A stretch of DNA of 64,000 nt from GCA-2737725 sp965229355 (lineage in GTDB: Bacteria; Pseudomonadota; Alphaproteobacteria; Rhodospirillales; Rhodospirillaceae): contig OZ245869.1 in NCBI GenBank assembly GCA_965229355.1, positions 1,612,001-1,676,000 of the forward strand, read 5' to 3'. How positions within the stretch are numbered: position 1 is the stretch's first letter; the number at the start of each line of letters is the position of its first letter. This document shows, in pieces, positions 10,401 through 17,982 of the stretch. The notes under the pieces were generated by a model that worked only from the letters and a program-made list of their open reading frames with translations, made no database searches and was not told where the DNA came from. Made by a program: the position numbers and the translations under genes.

Positions 10401-10547
10401 TTGTGCAGTTTCAAGACGTTGGCTGCGATCCCACAGGCGCTCGACTGACAGCAGCGCTGCGATCCCAAGAATCACAAGGATAGCGCCACCCACGAGCGAG
10501 AGGCCGGGGTTATCCAAACGTAAGGAGAAAGGAGCGGACTGAGGCAT
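7482..10547 (-). CDS. hybrid sensor histidine kinase with receiver domain
   Basis: A 1021-residue membrane sensor kinase. Order of parts: transmembrane helix near residues 16-36; periplasmic Cache-type sensor to about 285; second helix about 295-320; GAF-like domain about 345-510; PAS domain about 520-640; HisKA with the phospho-accepting His in GGVAHDFNNLLT; HATPase with the N box NLVINARDAM and GTGLGLSM; C-terminal receiver with acidic pocket VEDED, phospho-Asp in DILLTDVVL and Lys in ISKPF. The ATG at 10547 is chosen because AAAGGAGA lies just upstream; a TTG at 10568 is less likely. It has its own receiver but no separate regulator gene nearby. The signal is unknown. Confidence 0.95.
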   Translation of the reverse strand: MPQSAPFSLRLDNPGLSLVGGAILVILGIAALLSVERLWDRSQRLETAQREAGNLAEITMEHTHQSVEAADQALKALATTIDIERLGDVSLRAETDSLLRRRAEAMRGVYQFFVIDPQGKVLHGSFDLPPEGLDLAITARSKAVSEIERSGLFVSSPFIANYGPAKGQRVFVMIRSLQKTDGTLAGYIQATYSIDWLESFMRALKVGERGAVGLLHIDGTIMARVPDSDTYFGRSYAGSSFANIVVSNPAAGIVETAPTPDRGARYTAYRQVPGTPIIAYVVGDMDDILAPWWRGVVIQAIGLITFAVILLIAAVTVRTGIKREARIQSDYAERLEHLATAFADVFAIRNRDVLLKRATELARNLIPSHQAVISFNRSGDFAQSIHIASLSDKYAAWKEYAETPNGSGIYRIVTETNQVMRMTQAELESHPAWQSFGVAGDRHPPMRGWLAAPLRGAEGKNFGLIQLSDRIEGEYDAADEAIVIQIANVISIALDSLRLTDEAMESAAETAQINSKIAGIITSMSDGVAVLSQDWKYTFINDRFTEITGLTKAETLGRTFWSVLSERPKFSEGIQANNGYLQRCMETRTPVEFEDSILTSAGISRKIEVCAFPTDSGLTVYIRDVTARRDAEDRLRQAQKMDAVGQLTGGVAHDFNNLLTVIIGNADILSELLEGDTGPAQRSANLIMGAARRASDLIKRLLAFARRQPLAPRTTKIGELVSEMESLLRRTLNENIDMEVVQAADLWSANVDPVQLENSLLNLVINARDAMPEGGKLTLEVSNADLNDDYAQQADIPSGQYVLLALTDTGTGMPASVLAKAFDPFFTTKEPGRGTGLGLSMVFGYVKQSGGHVRIYSEVGIGTTVKIFLPRGKDDVIAAKVDGTVKAAPKGTEKVLMVEDEDMVREFVAATLEDLGYTVTACNGAAEALAALDDGLQPDILLTDVVLAGMMNGKQLADSVKQRMPDIAILYMSGYTEDAIVHQGRLDPGIQLISKPFRRQQLAEKLRKVIERRSSQKVSAA

Positions 10548-10554
10548 GGTCTCC

Positions 10555-10579
10555 TTTAACGCAAACAAGAGGCGTTAAA
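10555..10579. promoter_or_regulatory. inverted repeat overlapping the kinase leader
   Basis: TTTAACGC and GCGTTAAA, eight-base perfect arms with a nine-base spacer, directly abut the ribosome-binding site of the sensor kinase gene. It could be an operator or a small hairpin affecting translation. The same GCGTTAA core recurs in front of the PQQ dehydrogenase and the cold-shock gene. Confidence 0.4.
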
Positions 10580-10954
10580 AGAAAACCACTTTGAGCCGTC
10601 TGTTTCAACTGTTCCGTGCCAGACAAATTTGCAAAAGAATGTACAAGGTGTACAGCGCAACTTTGGCGCGTGTTGGCATGAATTAAAGCCACAGATTTCA
10701 GGCGCTTAGACGTTCATATCAAACCGGATTTGGGCGTGCAGGTTTGCGGTGGCGGGCGCAAAAAGCATTGAGACTGATGTAGTTTCGCATCGCTTTGATG
10801 ACGGATATGCCATCGAGTCGTGCTGTGCTTTTTTATGATGACCTCACAGCAAAGCCAACGATGCCTGGAAATGCTGCAGCGCGGATTCTCTCAAGCAATA
10901 TTTGAAAAGTCCCAGAGCAGCACACCGACGAAACACACAAAGGAGGGAAAACGT
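10580..10954. other. intergenic region upstream of the sensor kinase
   Basis: About 375 bases without a convincing gene. It should hold the minus-strand promoter of the sensor kinase. A repeated hexamer TGTACA-AGG-TGTACA at about 10639-10653 is visible. A reading frame on the plus strand from about 10820 passes through here, but only its last 30 codons have a good ribosome site. Confidence 0.5.
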
Positions 10955-11047
10955 GTGAAGTGTCAGTGCGCTGCTCTGGCTATTCCAGCGCCGGGTATGT
11001 GGGTGGGCCGGGCTGGCTTTACGTCCACTTCAGTGCAGTCGGGCTGA
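10955..11047 (+). CDS. possible 30-residue peptide with a strong ribosome site
   Basis: A GTG at 10955 lies seven bases after AAAGGAGGG, the best Shine-Dalgarno sequence in this neighbourhood. It opens a 30-codon frame, beginning Val-Lys-Cys-Gln-Cys and ending at a TGA at 11045-11047. The peptide has two close Cys residues and is otherwise Ala, Gly and Pro rich with no clear domain. Its end overlaps, on the opposite strand, the last codons of the 184-aa gene. It may be a leader or a small protein, or the ribosome site may be chance. I do not recognise it. Confidence 0.3.
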   Translation: MKCQCAALAIPAPGMWVGRAGFTSTSVQSG

Positions 11048-11584
11048 AATGGAGCGCAATGGAATTACGTGCCGCTCTGGCGGCGTGACATGATCTGCAT
11101 ACGTGCTGCGGCGTGGCAGAACCAAACCAACAGCTGCACAAGAACGCGCAAACGCAAACAGATCTGCAACTACGATGCGTGCCGCACTTGGTGCGAACCA
11201 AGAGCGCAATGAATGCAAAGCTTCGGTCACATCACCGCGTTGGCAGTTGGCCAGAACGCGCAAGTAGCGCGCTTCATGATGCGTCAGTGTGTGGTGATGC
11301 GGGTGCTCAATCCACGGCGTGTCTGATTGGGCTGCATCGATCAGCGTAATGATGCGGTCAAAAATCTCAAATTCAGTCGCCAACAAGCCAGCGGCCTCGA
11401 AGCCATTACGCAACAAACTGCGACAGCAACATTGGCCATGATCCTGTCGGCCTTGGTTCCATAAACGTAAGGCGGAGATTAAAAATTGCTCGGGTGTTGA
11501 AAGCTGTAACAGCGCATGGCCATCTTGGCGGCTAGTTGCAGCGTAATTTGCCTGTGTCAGTTTTGATGAGATCTGTTCGCTCAT
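11030..11584 (-). CDS. hypothetical protein, 184 residues, helical
   Basis: I do not recognise the family. The protein is soluble and mostly helical, with a Cys-rich stretch (GQCCCRSL, residues about 51-58) and a His-rich loop (HPHHHTLTHH, about 95-104) that could bind metal or haem. It starts 26 bases after the stop of a small secreted-protein gene on the same strand, so the two form one transcript. The Fur-like box and promoter ahead of that pair suggest iron control (inference). Ferrochelatase is the next gene upstream on the same strand. Confidence 0.7.
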   Translation of the reverse strand: MSEQISSKLTQANYAATSRQDGHALLQLSTPEQFLISALRLWNQGRQDHGQCCCRSLLRNGFEAAGLLATEFEIFDRIITLIDAAQSDTPWIEHPHHHTLTHHEARYLRVLANCQRGDVTEALHSLRSWFAPSAARIVVADLFAFARSCAAVGLVLPRRSTYADHVTPPERHVIPLRSISARLH

Positions 11585-11609
11585 GCCCGGTTTCCCGAAT
11601 TTGAATCAG

Positions 11610-11822
11610 TTAGCGCATCGTCGATGGACGATGACGGCAGGGTGGCGCGCAGTTTGTGCGGGTTGTGTTCGCTTGTTGTGATGAGGTGGTGATGCCGACC
11701 GCTTGCGATATTGCAACCGTTTGGCTTTGTGCAGCTGTCGCAGCGTGCAAAGTTGTAGGCATGAAAGTCATCAGGTTGACGGTCAAAGACAGCCCAGTCA
11801 GCCATTTCACGTTCAGCGCCAT
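11610..11822 (-). CDS. small secreted protein, 70 residues
   Basis: A short protein with a classical signal peptide (residues 1-26, ending TTLHAA) and a mature part of about 45 residues ending in a CxxxC motif (NCAPPCRHRP). The ATG at 11822 is supported by GGAGGAAGA just upstream. I do not recognise the mature sequence. It heads a two-gene unit with the 184-residue protein and follows a clear promoter (TTGACC, 17 bases, TATGCA) with a Fur-like site. It could be a periplasmic metal-handling peptide, but that is a guess from context. Confidence 0.6.
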   Translation of the reverse strand: MALNVKWLTGLSLTVNLMTFMPTTLHAATAAQSQTVAISQAVGITTSSQQANTTRTNCAPPCRHRPSTMR

Positions 11823-11861
11823 TCTTCCTCCACCACAGATTATTTGCAAATCACTCGCAAT

Positions 11862-11912
11862 TGCATAATCGCGCTTGGGCGGCGGGTCAATAGCAAATAA
11901 GAGTTATTCTCA
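11862..11912 (-). promoter_or_regulatory. promoter with Fur-like box for the small secreted protein unit
   Basis: On the minus strand the order is: a Fur-like sequence (plus-strand reading AATAAGAGTTATTCTCA, 11896-11912), then the -35 TTGACC (11885-11890), 17 bases, then the -10 TATGCA (11862-11867). A second AT-rich dyad (TTGC-N9-GCAA) covers the expected start point near 11843-11860. The arrangement fits repression when iron is plentiful. Assignment to Fur rather than a related regulator is inferred from motif shape. Confidence 0.55.
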
Positions 11913-11994
11913 ACAAAGTAACCCGCACCAAAGTGGCGTGAGGATTTGCGCCATAATTCAGAGGATGAGAAGGAAACGGGGAAAATAAGGGCGC

Positions 11995-13098
11995 TTAAGC
12001 TGCGGCGCTGTGGGCGACGTGGGGGCACTTTTTGAAGTGCGTGGGGCAGACCCGTTCGCCACCATCCGAGCAGATATGACTGCGTGAACGCGCAGCATCA
12101 GCCAGTTCCAACAAACTGTCGATGAACGTCGCACTGGTACCAATCGCAGCAACACGGTCGTAATGCTTCACGCCATTTTCGGCCGCGAAATTTTTCAACT
12201 CATCGTCTAACTCGACGACGGTTTCCAGATGCTCAGACACAAATGCAATCGGCGCTAATACAACGGCGCGCCCATCGCGTCCTGCGCGCCCCACTTCTGA
12301 TTCAGTTGTGGGACCAATCCACGCGACAGGGCCAACGCGGCTTTGGTAGCACACCACAACATCCAGATCGGCCCAGCGTGCATCACGCGTAATCAATGAC
12401 TGATGAATTGCAGCGGCACTTTGTTCGACTTGCCATTGGTATGGGTCGCCGCTGGCAATGGTTTTTTCCGGCAGACCGTGCGCTGACAACAACAAGCGCG
12501 GGCGCTGTCCCGTGGCTTCAGCACGACGCAGTGCTGGCTCAATTAAATCAGCCATTCCTTCAATGAACCCGCCCAGCTTCGGGTAGCAACACACCGCATT
12601 CACTTTGGCGGTCAGGCCTTGAATTTTCGCCTGTGCCCGCAGTTGTTCCAACACTGAACCAGACGTGGTGGTGGAGAATTGCGGATACAGCGGTACAACC
12701 AAAACTTCGTCTGCACCCCATTCGCGAATTTCTTTAATCGCTTCGGCAGGGAACGGGTGCCAATAGTTCATGGCGATAATAACTTTAACGTCCCATCCAG
12801 CTTTCGCAGCGGCAGCTTCAAGCGCTTTAGCTTGCGCGCGCGTCTCTTCCATCAGGATCGAGCGGCCACCAACTTTCGCGTAAAGTTTACGTGTGTGTGG
12901 TGCACGTAATGTCGAGATAAGTGCAGCTAAGGGAATACGGACGAGGCCCGGCAGCGGAATGATGTTGCGGTCACTGAAGAGGTTATAGAGAAAGCCGCGC
13001 ACGCTCTCTGGCCCATCGGCTCCGCCTAAATTGCAAAGCACGATCGCGCGCCGCGGGCGCGACTCTGACTGAGGCTGTGTTTGGGCTGACAACTGCAT
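11995..13098 (-). CDS. hemH: ferrochelatase
   Basis: Inserts ferrous iron into protoporphyrin IX, the last step of protoporphyrin-dependent haem synthesis. The family start (IVLCNLGGADGPESVRGFL), the catalytic His in LLSAHGLPEK and the Glu-containing SEHLETVVELDDE are all present. The C-terminus has several Cys residues (ICSDGGERVCPTHFKKCPHV), which could ligate a 2Fe-2S cluster as in some bacterial and animal ferrochelatases. ATG 13098 has AAGGCGG upstream; ATG 13122 is an in-frame alternative without a ribosome site. The AT-rich stretch 13130-13190 probably contains its promoter. Confidence 0.95.
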   Translation of the reverse strand: MQLSAQTQPQSESRPRRAIVLCNLGGADGPESVRGFLYNLFSDRNIIPLPGLVRIPLAALISTLRAPHTRKLYAKVGGRSILMEETRAQAKALEAAAAKAGWDVKVIIAMNYWHPFPAEAIKEIREWGADEVLVVPLYPQFSTTTSGSVLEQLRAQAKIQGLTAKVNAVCCYPKLGGFIEGMADLIEPALRRAEATGQRPRLLLSAHGLPEKTIASGDPYQWQVEQSAAAIHQSLITRDARWADLDVVVCYQSRVGPVAWIGPTTESEVGRAGRDGRAVVLAPIAFVSEHLETVVELDDELKNFAAENGVKHYDRVAAIGTSATFIDSLLELADAARSRSHICSDGGERVCPTHFKKCPHVAHSAAA

Positions 13099-13299
13099 AG
13101 CCGCCTTATAGGCGAACAACATGGGCCAGTCATGTATTTTTATACTAATATTATTTATATATATCAGCGGCTTATAAAATAAAACACGCGCGTCTGGCTG
13201 TTACAATTAGGGCAACGACACGTTATCTGCCCAAGCATGCATTACTGAATGGCGTTTGAGATTGTCAGGCGGGGCAGCGGACGGGGGTGCGTCCCGGCT

Positions 13300-14118
13300 T
13301 TAATCTTTGTCGGCAGCGCGCTCAGCGCGCCACTCCGTCAGCAGTTTGGACATGCGCGCGGCGGCTTCTTTTAAGGGCCCCACGAAACTGTCCGCAGCTT
13401 GCTTCAGCGTCATGGCGGTTGGATAGAACGTCACACCCAAAACTGAAAAGACTTCGCCATCGACTATGATCGGCACTGCTATCGCGCAGTGATTTTGGTC
13501 TGGCACTTTCATCGCCGCAAAACCTTCGGCTGCGATTTTTTCAATGCCGCGGATGTACGCTTGCATCGTTGTGCCCGCTTTTGTAAGCGAGTTGGGATCT
13601 TCCGACAGTGCCTGGTCGATGAGCGGTTGGCGCAATTCTTTGTCCACGAATGCTAAATATGTTTGGCCTGCCGACGTATGCAGCAATGAGATTGTAAAGC
13701 CGCCACGGTGCCGCCACATCGCAAAAGGGCTTAAATCATGGGTGGAATCACGCACCAGCATTTGCGAACCCATGTTGGTCGAAATCGTCACGGGCCACAG
13801 AATTTTTTTGCATAGCTCGACCATGATGGGCCGCGCGATTTTCGGCAGCCATTCTTCTTGGTCGTAACCATGACTGAGCGAGCGCACTTGCGCTGTCAGG
13901 CGATATTTTTTGTCCGCGTCATCACGGAAGATGTAGCCCAAGCGCTCTAACGTCCGCAGCAAGCGAAAAGCCGTAGGGCGCGGCAATGACACCTGCTCTG
14001 CGGTTTCGGTGACTGTTAAACCATTGTGACGGTTCAGCAGGCGCAAGATATCCAAGCCGCGCTCAAGTGAGCGAACGGAGAAAGAATCTGATCTGCGGGC
14101 TGGGGCTTCTTCGGACAT
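13300..14118 (-). CDS. IclR-family transcriptional regulator
   Basis: A 272-residue regulator with an N-terminal winged helix-turn-helix (residues about 14-75: SLERGLDILRLLNRH, VSLPRPTAFRLLRTLERLGYI) and a C-terminal GAF-like effector domain ending in the family pattern CAIAVPIIVDGEVFSVLGVTF. IclR proteins often regulate aromatic or carboxylic-acid catabolism. The start at 14118 is chosen because GAAGG lies seven bases upstream; ATGs at 14124 and 14163 are in frame. No obvious target operon is adjacent, so the ligand is unknown. Confidence 0.92.
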   Translation of the reverse strand: MSEEAPARRSDSFSVRSLERGLDILRLLNRHNGLTVTETAEQVSLPRPTAFRLLRTLERLGYIFRDDADKKYRLTAQVRSLSHGYDQEEWLPKIARPIMVELCKKILWPVTISTNMGSQMLVRDSTHDLSPFAMWRHRGGFTISLLHTSAGQTYLAFVDKELRQPLIDQALSEDPNSLTKAGTTMQAYIRGIEKIAAEGFAAMKVPDQNHCAIAVPIIVDGEVFSVLGVTFYPTAMTLKQAADSFVGPLKEAAARMSKLLTEWRAERAADKD

Positions 14119-14229
14119 GCCCATACCTTCGCAAGTGGCCCGTCGTCCGTCAAGTGAACGCATTAAACTGTTAATAATATTACGTAATTTTAAATATATA
14201 CCATTTCACGCAGAAGATTCTTCCCAATG

Positions 14230-14266
14230 AAAAACCGGCCCCATCAAGCGATAGGGCCGGCTCAAA
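14230..14266 (-). terminator. terminator of the lipoprotein gene
   Basis: Hairpin CCGGCCC/GGGCCGG (14235-14241 and 14254-14260) followed on the minus strand by a run of T. It sits just past the stop of the formylglycine-enzyme-fold lipoprotein gene. Confidence 0.7.
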
Positions 14267-14294
14267 AAAGTTGAGGTTTTAAAGTAGTTTAGCT

Positions 14295-15236
14295 CTACAG
14301 ATCACGCGCGATTCGGAAGCCAAAGACCTGCGAAACCAGAGTCTCAGGATCACGACCGCGGAACGTCGGGCGTTGCCGCTCAGGCGCACTGCCCCAGCTT
14401 CCGCCCTTCGAGACGCGGCGGTCACAGCCTTGCGGGCCCAAGTATGCTTTGCCGTCGGTCGGTGTGTTTTCCGGATATGGGAACACGTAGCAGTCTTCAA
14501 CCCACTCCCACACGCTGCCGATCATGTCGTGCACACCAAACGCATTTGCTTTCAGTGCGCCTGCTGGCGCGATGAAGGGATATCCATCGTTGCAGGTCGC
14601 GGGCGTGAACGGACGTGGTGTAAATGGCGGCGGCAAATCTTTCACGGATTGATCACCGATATTTGCAATCTCACAGCCGCCGTTCATATCTTCGCCCCAT
14701 GTGTAATAGGTCGTGCTGCCAGCGCGCGCGGTGTATTCCCACTCTGACTCAGTCAGCAGGCGATATTTTTTACCGGTCTTTTTCGACAACCAATCAATGT
14801 AGGCTTTTGCATCAACCCATGACGCGCACGCCAGTGGCTCATTATCTGCAGCCGGGCGGCCATAACCCGGATTGCGCCAGCCGGTGTCTGGTGTGGCCAG
14901 GGCCGTCTTGCCGTCCCAGATGTTGCAAGTGTCATTGGTTTTATGACCGGTCGCGTCCACGAATTCGCGGAACTGACCGGTGGTCACTTCGGTTTTACCA
15001 ACAGCAAAGCTGTAACCAATATTTACCTGATGCGGTTTGCCTTCGTAACGCTCTGGCTCGCCACCATCAAACCCTTGGGTAAAGCTACCAGGTGGGATTA
15101 CCACCAACTCAGGGCAGGTCTCGCAATCCTTCAATACTGTGCCAGGTTTTGGCGCAGCTACAACTGGCGCAGGCTTTTTGTCATCACAGCTTGCTAAAGC
15201 GGCAATCATCAATACGCCGCATAATAATTTTTTCAT
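14295..15236 (-). CDS. lipoprotein with formylglycine-generating-enzyme (SUMF1) fold
   Basis: A 313-residue protein with a lipobox (ALASC, Cys 17) that predicts a lipid anchor, then an FGE-sulfatase/C-type-lectin-like domain: VVIPPGSFTQG, the central WVDAKAYIDWLSKKTGKKYRLLTESEWEYTAR split over residues about 150-180, and the end RVSKGGSWGSAPERQRPTFRGR. True formylglycine-generating enzymes carry a Cys pair after the GGSW motif; here those places hold no Cys, so sulfatase activation by that chemistry is unlikely. The fold is also used by non-haem-iron or structural proteins such as PvdO. Probably faces the periplasm. Function unknown. Confidence 0.85.
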   Translation of the reverse strand: MKKLLCGVLMIAALASCDDKKPAPVVAAPKPGTVLKDCETCPELVVIPPGSFTQGFDGGEPERYEGKPHQVNIGYSFAVGKTEVTTGQFREFVDATGHKTNDTCNIWDGKTALATPDTGWRNPGYGRPAADNEPLACASWVDAKAYIDWLSKKTGKKYRLLTESEWEYTARAGSTTYYTWGEDMNGGCEIANIGDQSVKDLPPPFTPRPFTPATCNDGYPFIAPAGALKANAFGVHDMIGSVWEWVEDCYVFPYPENTPTDGKAYLGPQGCDRRVSKGGSWGSAPERQRPTFRGRDPETLVSQVFGFRIARDL

Positions 15237-15262
15237 TCTCTAGGCCCTCTCCCATAAAACAA

Positions 15263-16066
15263 CTAACCAACGTAGTGGTAATCAACTTTCTGTGGCTTGC
15301 GCGATGCAGCCTTCTTGCCTTGCGCCGCTAGCACTTCGGCTACTTGTGCCGCTGCAAATTCAGCCGTCGCGGGGCCAGTAAAATCTTTATTGAAGTGTGA
15401 TGTGACCGAGGGACGCTTCAAGGCTTTGTTCCACCATGCTGTCAACTTTGGGCGGCCTTTGCGCCAATCGTAATTCTTCGGCACTGGTGGCTTTAAGCCA
15501 CGGCCACATTGGCGATCAAGATAACTTAAGGCATGCAACGTTGCAGCTTGGCCGATGTCGAAACCTTTGAATGAAGCGGCATCGTGTTCCATTTGATCTA
15601 GCGCGCGCTCGACCTTGGGCCAATACCAGGAAAAGACCGAAGGGCGCATGGGCACTTCGCCTTTTTCCAACGTCATTGTGACAGTCACTTCAAACATCGT
15701 GTCGGCCAATGCCAAACGGCGCAAGGCATCCCAGCGCGCGGGCCCGACTTTCGGGTACAGCTTTTTCTTCGCTTTGCCGGTCGTGTCCAAGTACTCAACG
15801 ATGGTCTGGCTGCCGTACAGAACAGTGCCGTCTTTCAGCGCCAGTGTCGGCACCTTGTGCAATGGGTTGATGGCCGCAACCGAGAAGCCATCCTGCATCG
15901 GGTAAATCGGCACAAACTCGATATCGTTCCACAGCCCTGCTTCGTGCGCGACCACCAGCGCTTTGTGAATGAAGCCATGAATGGGCGAATAAAACAGCTT
16001 CATGCTCTTCTTTTTTGGCGCTTTGGTTTTAGATGGTTTTGCGGATTTGCGTTTTGCTTTGGCCAT
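15263..16066 (-). CDS. glutathione S-transferase family protein with Lys-rich N-terminal extension
   Basis: A 267-residue protein. The thioredoxin-like domain begins at about residue 22 (MKLFYSPIHGFIHKALVVAHEAGL) and contains the glutathione-binding HKVPTLALKDG and YGSQTIVEYLD. An all-helical C-terminal domain follows. The first 21 residues are almost all Lys, Ala, Ser and Pro (MAKAKRKSAKPSKTKAPKKK), an unusual basic tail for a GST. Starting at the internal ATG (16003) would remove it, but GAGGGG lies eight bases before ATG 16066, which supports the long form. The substrate is unknown. Divergent from the aspartate dehydrogenase gene. Confidence 0.88.
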   Translation of the reverse strand: MAKAKRKSAKPSKTKAPKKKSMKLFYSPIHGFIHKALVVAHEAGLWNDIEFVPIYPMQDGFSVAAINPLHKVPTLALKDGTVLYGSQTIVEYLDTTGKAKKKLYPKVGPARWDALRRLALADTMFEVTVTMTLEKGEVPMRPSVFSWYWPKVERALDQMEHDAASFKGFDIGQAATLHALSYLDRQCGRGLKPPVPKNYDWRKGRPKLTAWWNKALKRPSVTSHFNKDFTGPATAEFAAAQVAEVLAAQGKKAASRKPQKVDYHYVG

Positions 16067-16284
16067 GATGGCAGCCCCTCAGATTGGAAATATCAGCTAC
16101 ATCATAGTGGCGTCCGGTGTCGGGTCTATGCAGAACGTTGTCGCTTTCGCTGTATGAAGAGTAGGGGATGAAAAGTGCGCCACGAAGAGGAGCCTTGCAG
16201 CAATTGCAGTTGCGCAAGCTTACGTTTGGGATTACGCCCGCGCGCAATCACATTCTCGTTGGTAGAATAAATACGGGTGACGTT

Positions 16285-17070
16285 ATGAAGATCGCACTTC
16301 TAGGCAATGGCGCTATCGCCAAACTGGTCAGTCAATTCTGTGCCGCGCGTGGCGATAAATACCAAGTCGTGGCCGCCTTAGGATTGCCGACGGACACCGT
16401 TTCTGTTGGTACGCACCCGGTGGTGCAAACGTTGCCGGAGCTTTTAGCGTTCAAACCTGACCTGGTTGTGGAAGCGGCTGGCCATGCGGCTGTGAAAGCT
16501 TACGGCTCTGCGGTTTTGAGGGCCGGGGTTAATCTGATTGTTGTGTCCACAGGTAGCTTGGCCGATCAAGCGCTGTGGGATGAGATTAAAGCCGCAGCTG
16601 AAGCATCAACCGCGCAACTGAAGTTGCCTGCAGGCGCGTTGCCGGGTGTGGACTCGCTGGCATCTGGCAAGCTTGCGGGCATTGACCGTGTTGAACTGAA
16701 ATCATCCAAGCCACCGAAAGCTTGGTCGGGCACACCGGCCGAGAAATCGCATGATCTGTCAAAGATCACTGAACCAACGGTGATCTTCAGCGGAACCGCG
16801 CGCGAAGCGGCGCTAGCTTTCCCGAAAAACGCAAACGTTGCTGCGACAGCCGCGCTGGCTGGGATTGGTTTTGAAAAAACACGCGTGACACTCATGGCCG
16901 ATCCGGGCGTCACACAAAACGTGCACCGTCTCGAAGCTGATGGTGCGTTTGGCTCGCTGCGGCTGGAAATTCAAGCCAACCCATCACCCGACAACCCCAA
17001 GACGTCGCACATGGCGGCCCTTAGCATCATGCGTTTGTTAGAGCATGAAGCTGCTGCGATTGTGATTTAA
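16285..17070 (+). CDS. nadX: L-aspartate dehydrogenase
   Basis: A 261-residue NAD(P)-dependent dehydrogenase that converts L-aspartate to iminoaspartate/oxaloacetate and ammonia, and can feed NAD synthesis. The Rossmann motif LLGNGAIAKLV opens the protein. The family signature region LPAGALPGVDSLASGKLAGIDRV and the DUF108 end AALSIMRLLEHEA are present. The ATG at 16285 fits the usual N-terminus and length; the upstream in-frame extension to 16168 has no homologous character. Stop codon overlaps the convergent mtgA stop by four bases. No nadA or nadC is adjacent. Confidence 0.9.
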   Translation: MKIALLGNGAIAKLVSQFCAARGDKYQVVAALGLPTDTVSVGTHPVVQTLPELLAFKPDLVVEAAGHAAVKAYGSAVLRAGVNLIVVSTGSLADQALWDEIKAAAEASTAQLKLPAGALPGVDSLASGKLAGIDRVELKSSKPPKAWSGTPAEKSHDLSKITEPTVIFSGTAREAALAFPKNANVAATAALAGIGFEKTRVTLMADPGVTQNVHRLEADGAFGSLRLEIQANPSPDNPKTSHMAALSIMRLLEHEAAAIVI

Positions 17071-17756
17071 CGCTTTTTAGGTAAGCAGTCGCCGTACTCG
17101 CCCAAGCGTGCCGCGCGGTATTCAATTGTTTGCGAACGCGTGCGGACATACGGCCCCGGTTTCGAGGCGGACCATTTTTGCGGGCTCGGTAAAACCGATG
17201 CCAGTAACGCGGCTTCGTTTGCGGTCAGCGCTGCGGCACTTTTGCCGAAGTGATATTGCGCAGCGGCTTCGGCGCCGTACACACCCGTGCCCCACTCGAC
17301 GATGTTCAAATACACTTCTAGTGTGCGCTGCTTCGTCCACAGCGTTTCAATATAAAGCGTGAACCACGCCTCTAACCCTTTGCGAATGAAGGTGCGATCT
17401 GGCCACAGAAACACATTCTTTGCCGTCTGCATGGTAATCGTGCTGCCGCCACGTAACTTGCCGCCTTGCTCGTAACTCTCCCACGCTTTTTCCAATGCAG
17501 CTTGGTCAAAACCGTGATGTTTGCAGAAGCTCATGTCTTCAGCGGCAATTACGCTGCGCTGTAAGTCGGTGGAAATTTTATCCAGCGGCATCCACTCCTT
17601 GCGAATACCCGCGCCTTCAAAGCCTCTGATCAGCATCAAGGGCGTCAACGGAACGGGGATGACGGCGAAGAATAATGTCAGCGCTGCGGGCACCAAAAGA
17701 ACGGCCGCAATCGTGCCCCACACCCATTTCAGCCAGCGTCGTTTTTGATTCGCCAT
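17067..17756 (-). CDS. mtgA: monofunctional biosynthetic peptidoglycan transglycosylase
   Basis: A 229-residue GT51 glycosyltransferase that polymerises lipid II into glycan strands on the periplasmic face. One N-terminal anchor helix (about residues 10-32) is followed by the GT51 motifs: RSVIAAEDMSFCKHHGFD with the catalytic Glu, RGGSTITMQTAKNVFLW, and RKGLEAWFTLYIETLW. There is no transpeptidase domain. ATG 17756 gives the normal family length and start (MANQKRR); a longer frame to 17906 adds 50 residues without homologous character. Convergent with nadX. Confidence 0.93.
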   Translation of the reverse strand: MANQKRRWLKWVWGTIAAVLLVPAALTLFFAVIPVPLTPLMLIRGFEGAGIRKEWMPLDKISTDLQRSVIAAEDMSFCKHHGFDQAALEKAWESYEQGGKLRGGSTITMQTAKNVFLWPDRTFIRKGLEAWFTLYIETLWTKQRTLEVYLNIVEWGTGVYGAEAAAQYHFGKSAAALTANEAALLASVLPSPQKWSASKPGPYVRTRSQTIEYRAARLGEYGDCLPKKR

Positions 17757-17982
17757 GGCCTTGCGTATAGCGGCCACAGCCGGTTCGCCCAACGCATTTT
17801 TGGTCCGTACACTAGATATTGTAGAGGCGCGAATCACGCAGCCACAGGCGGCAGGGGGGTCCTTGAAAGCCGCAGAAAACTGCGGTTTTTCATGGATTCG
17901 CAACATCTCGTGCCCTATCTAAGGGGCAACAAGCGCCGCATTAAATGACGGCGAGAAACGATAACGAGGGCATCGCATTTCC

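Noticed and set aside
10820..10954. Upstream part of the 75-codon plus-strand frame
   Set aside because: Only the last 30 codons follow a ribosome site; the earlier part overlaps likely promoter DNA.
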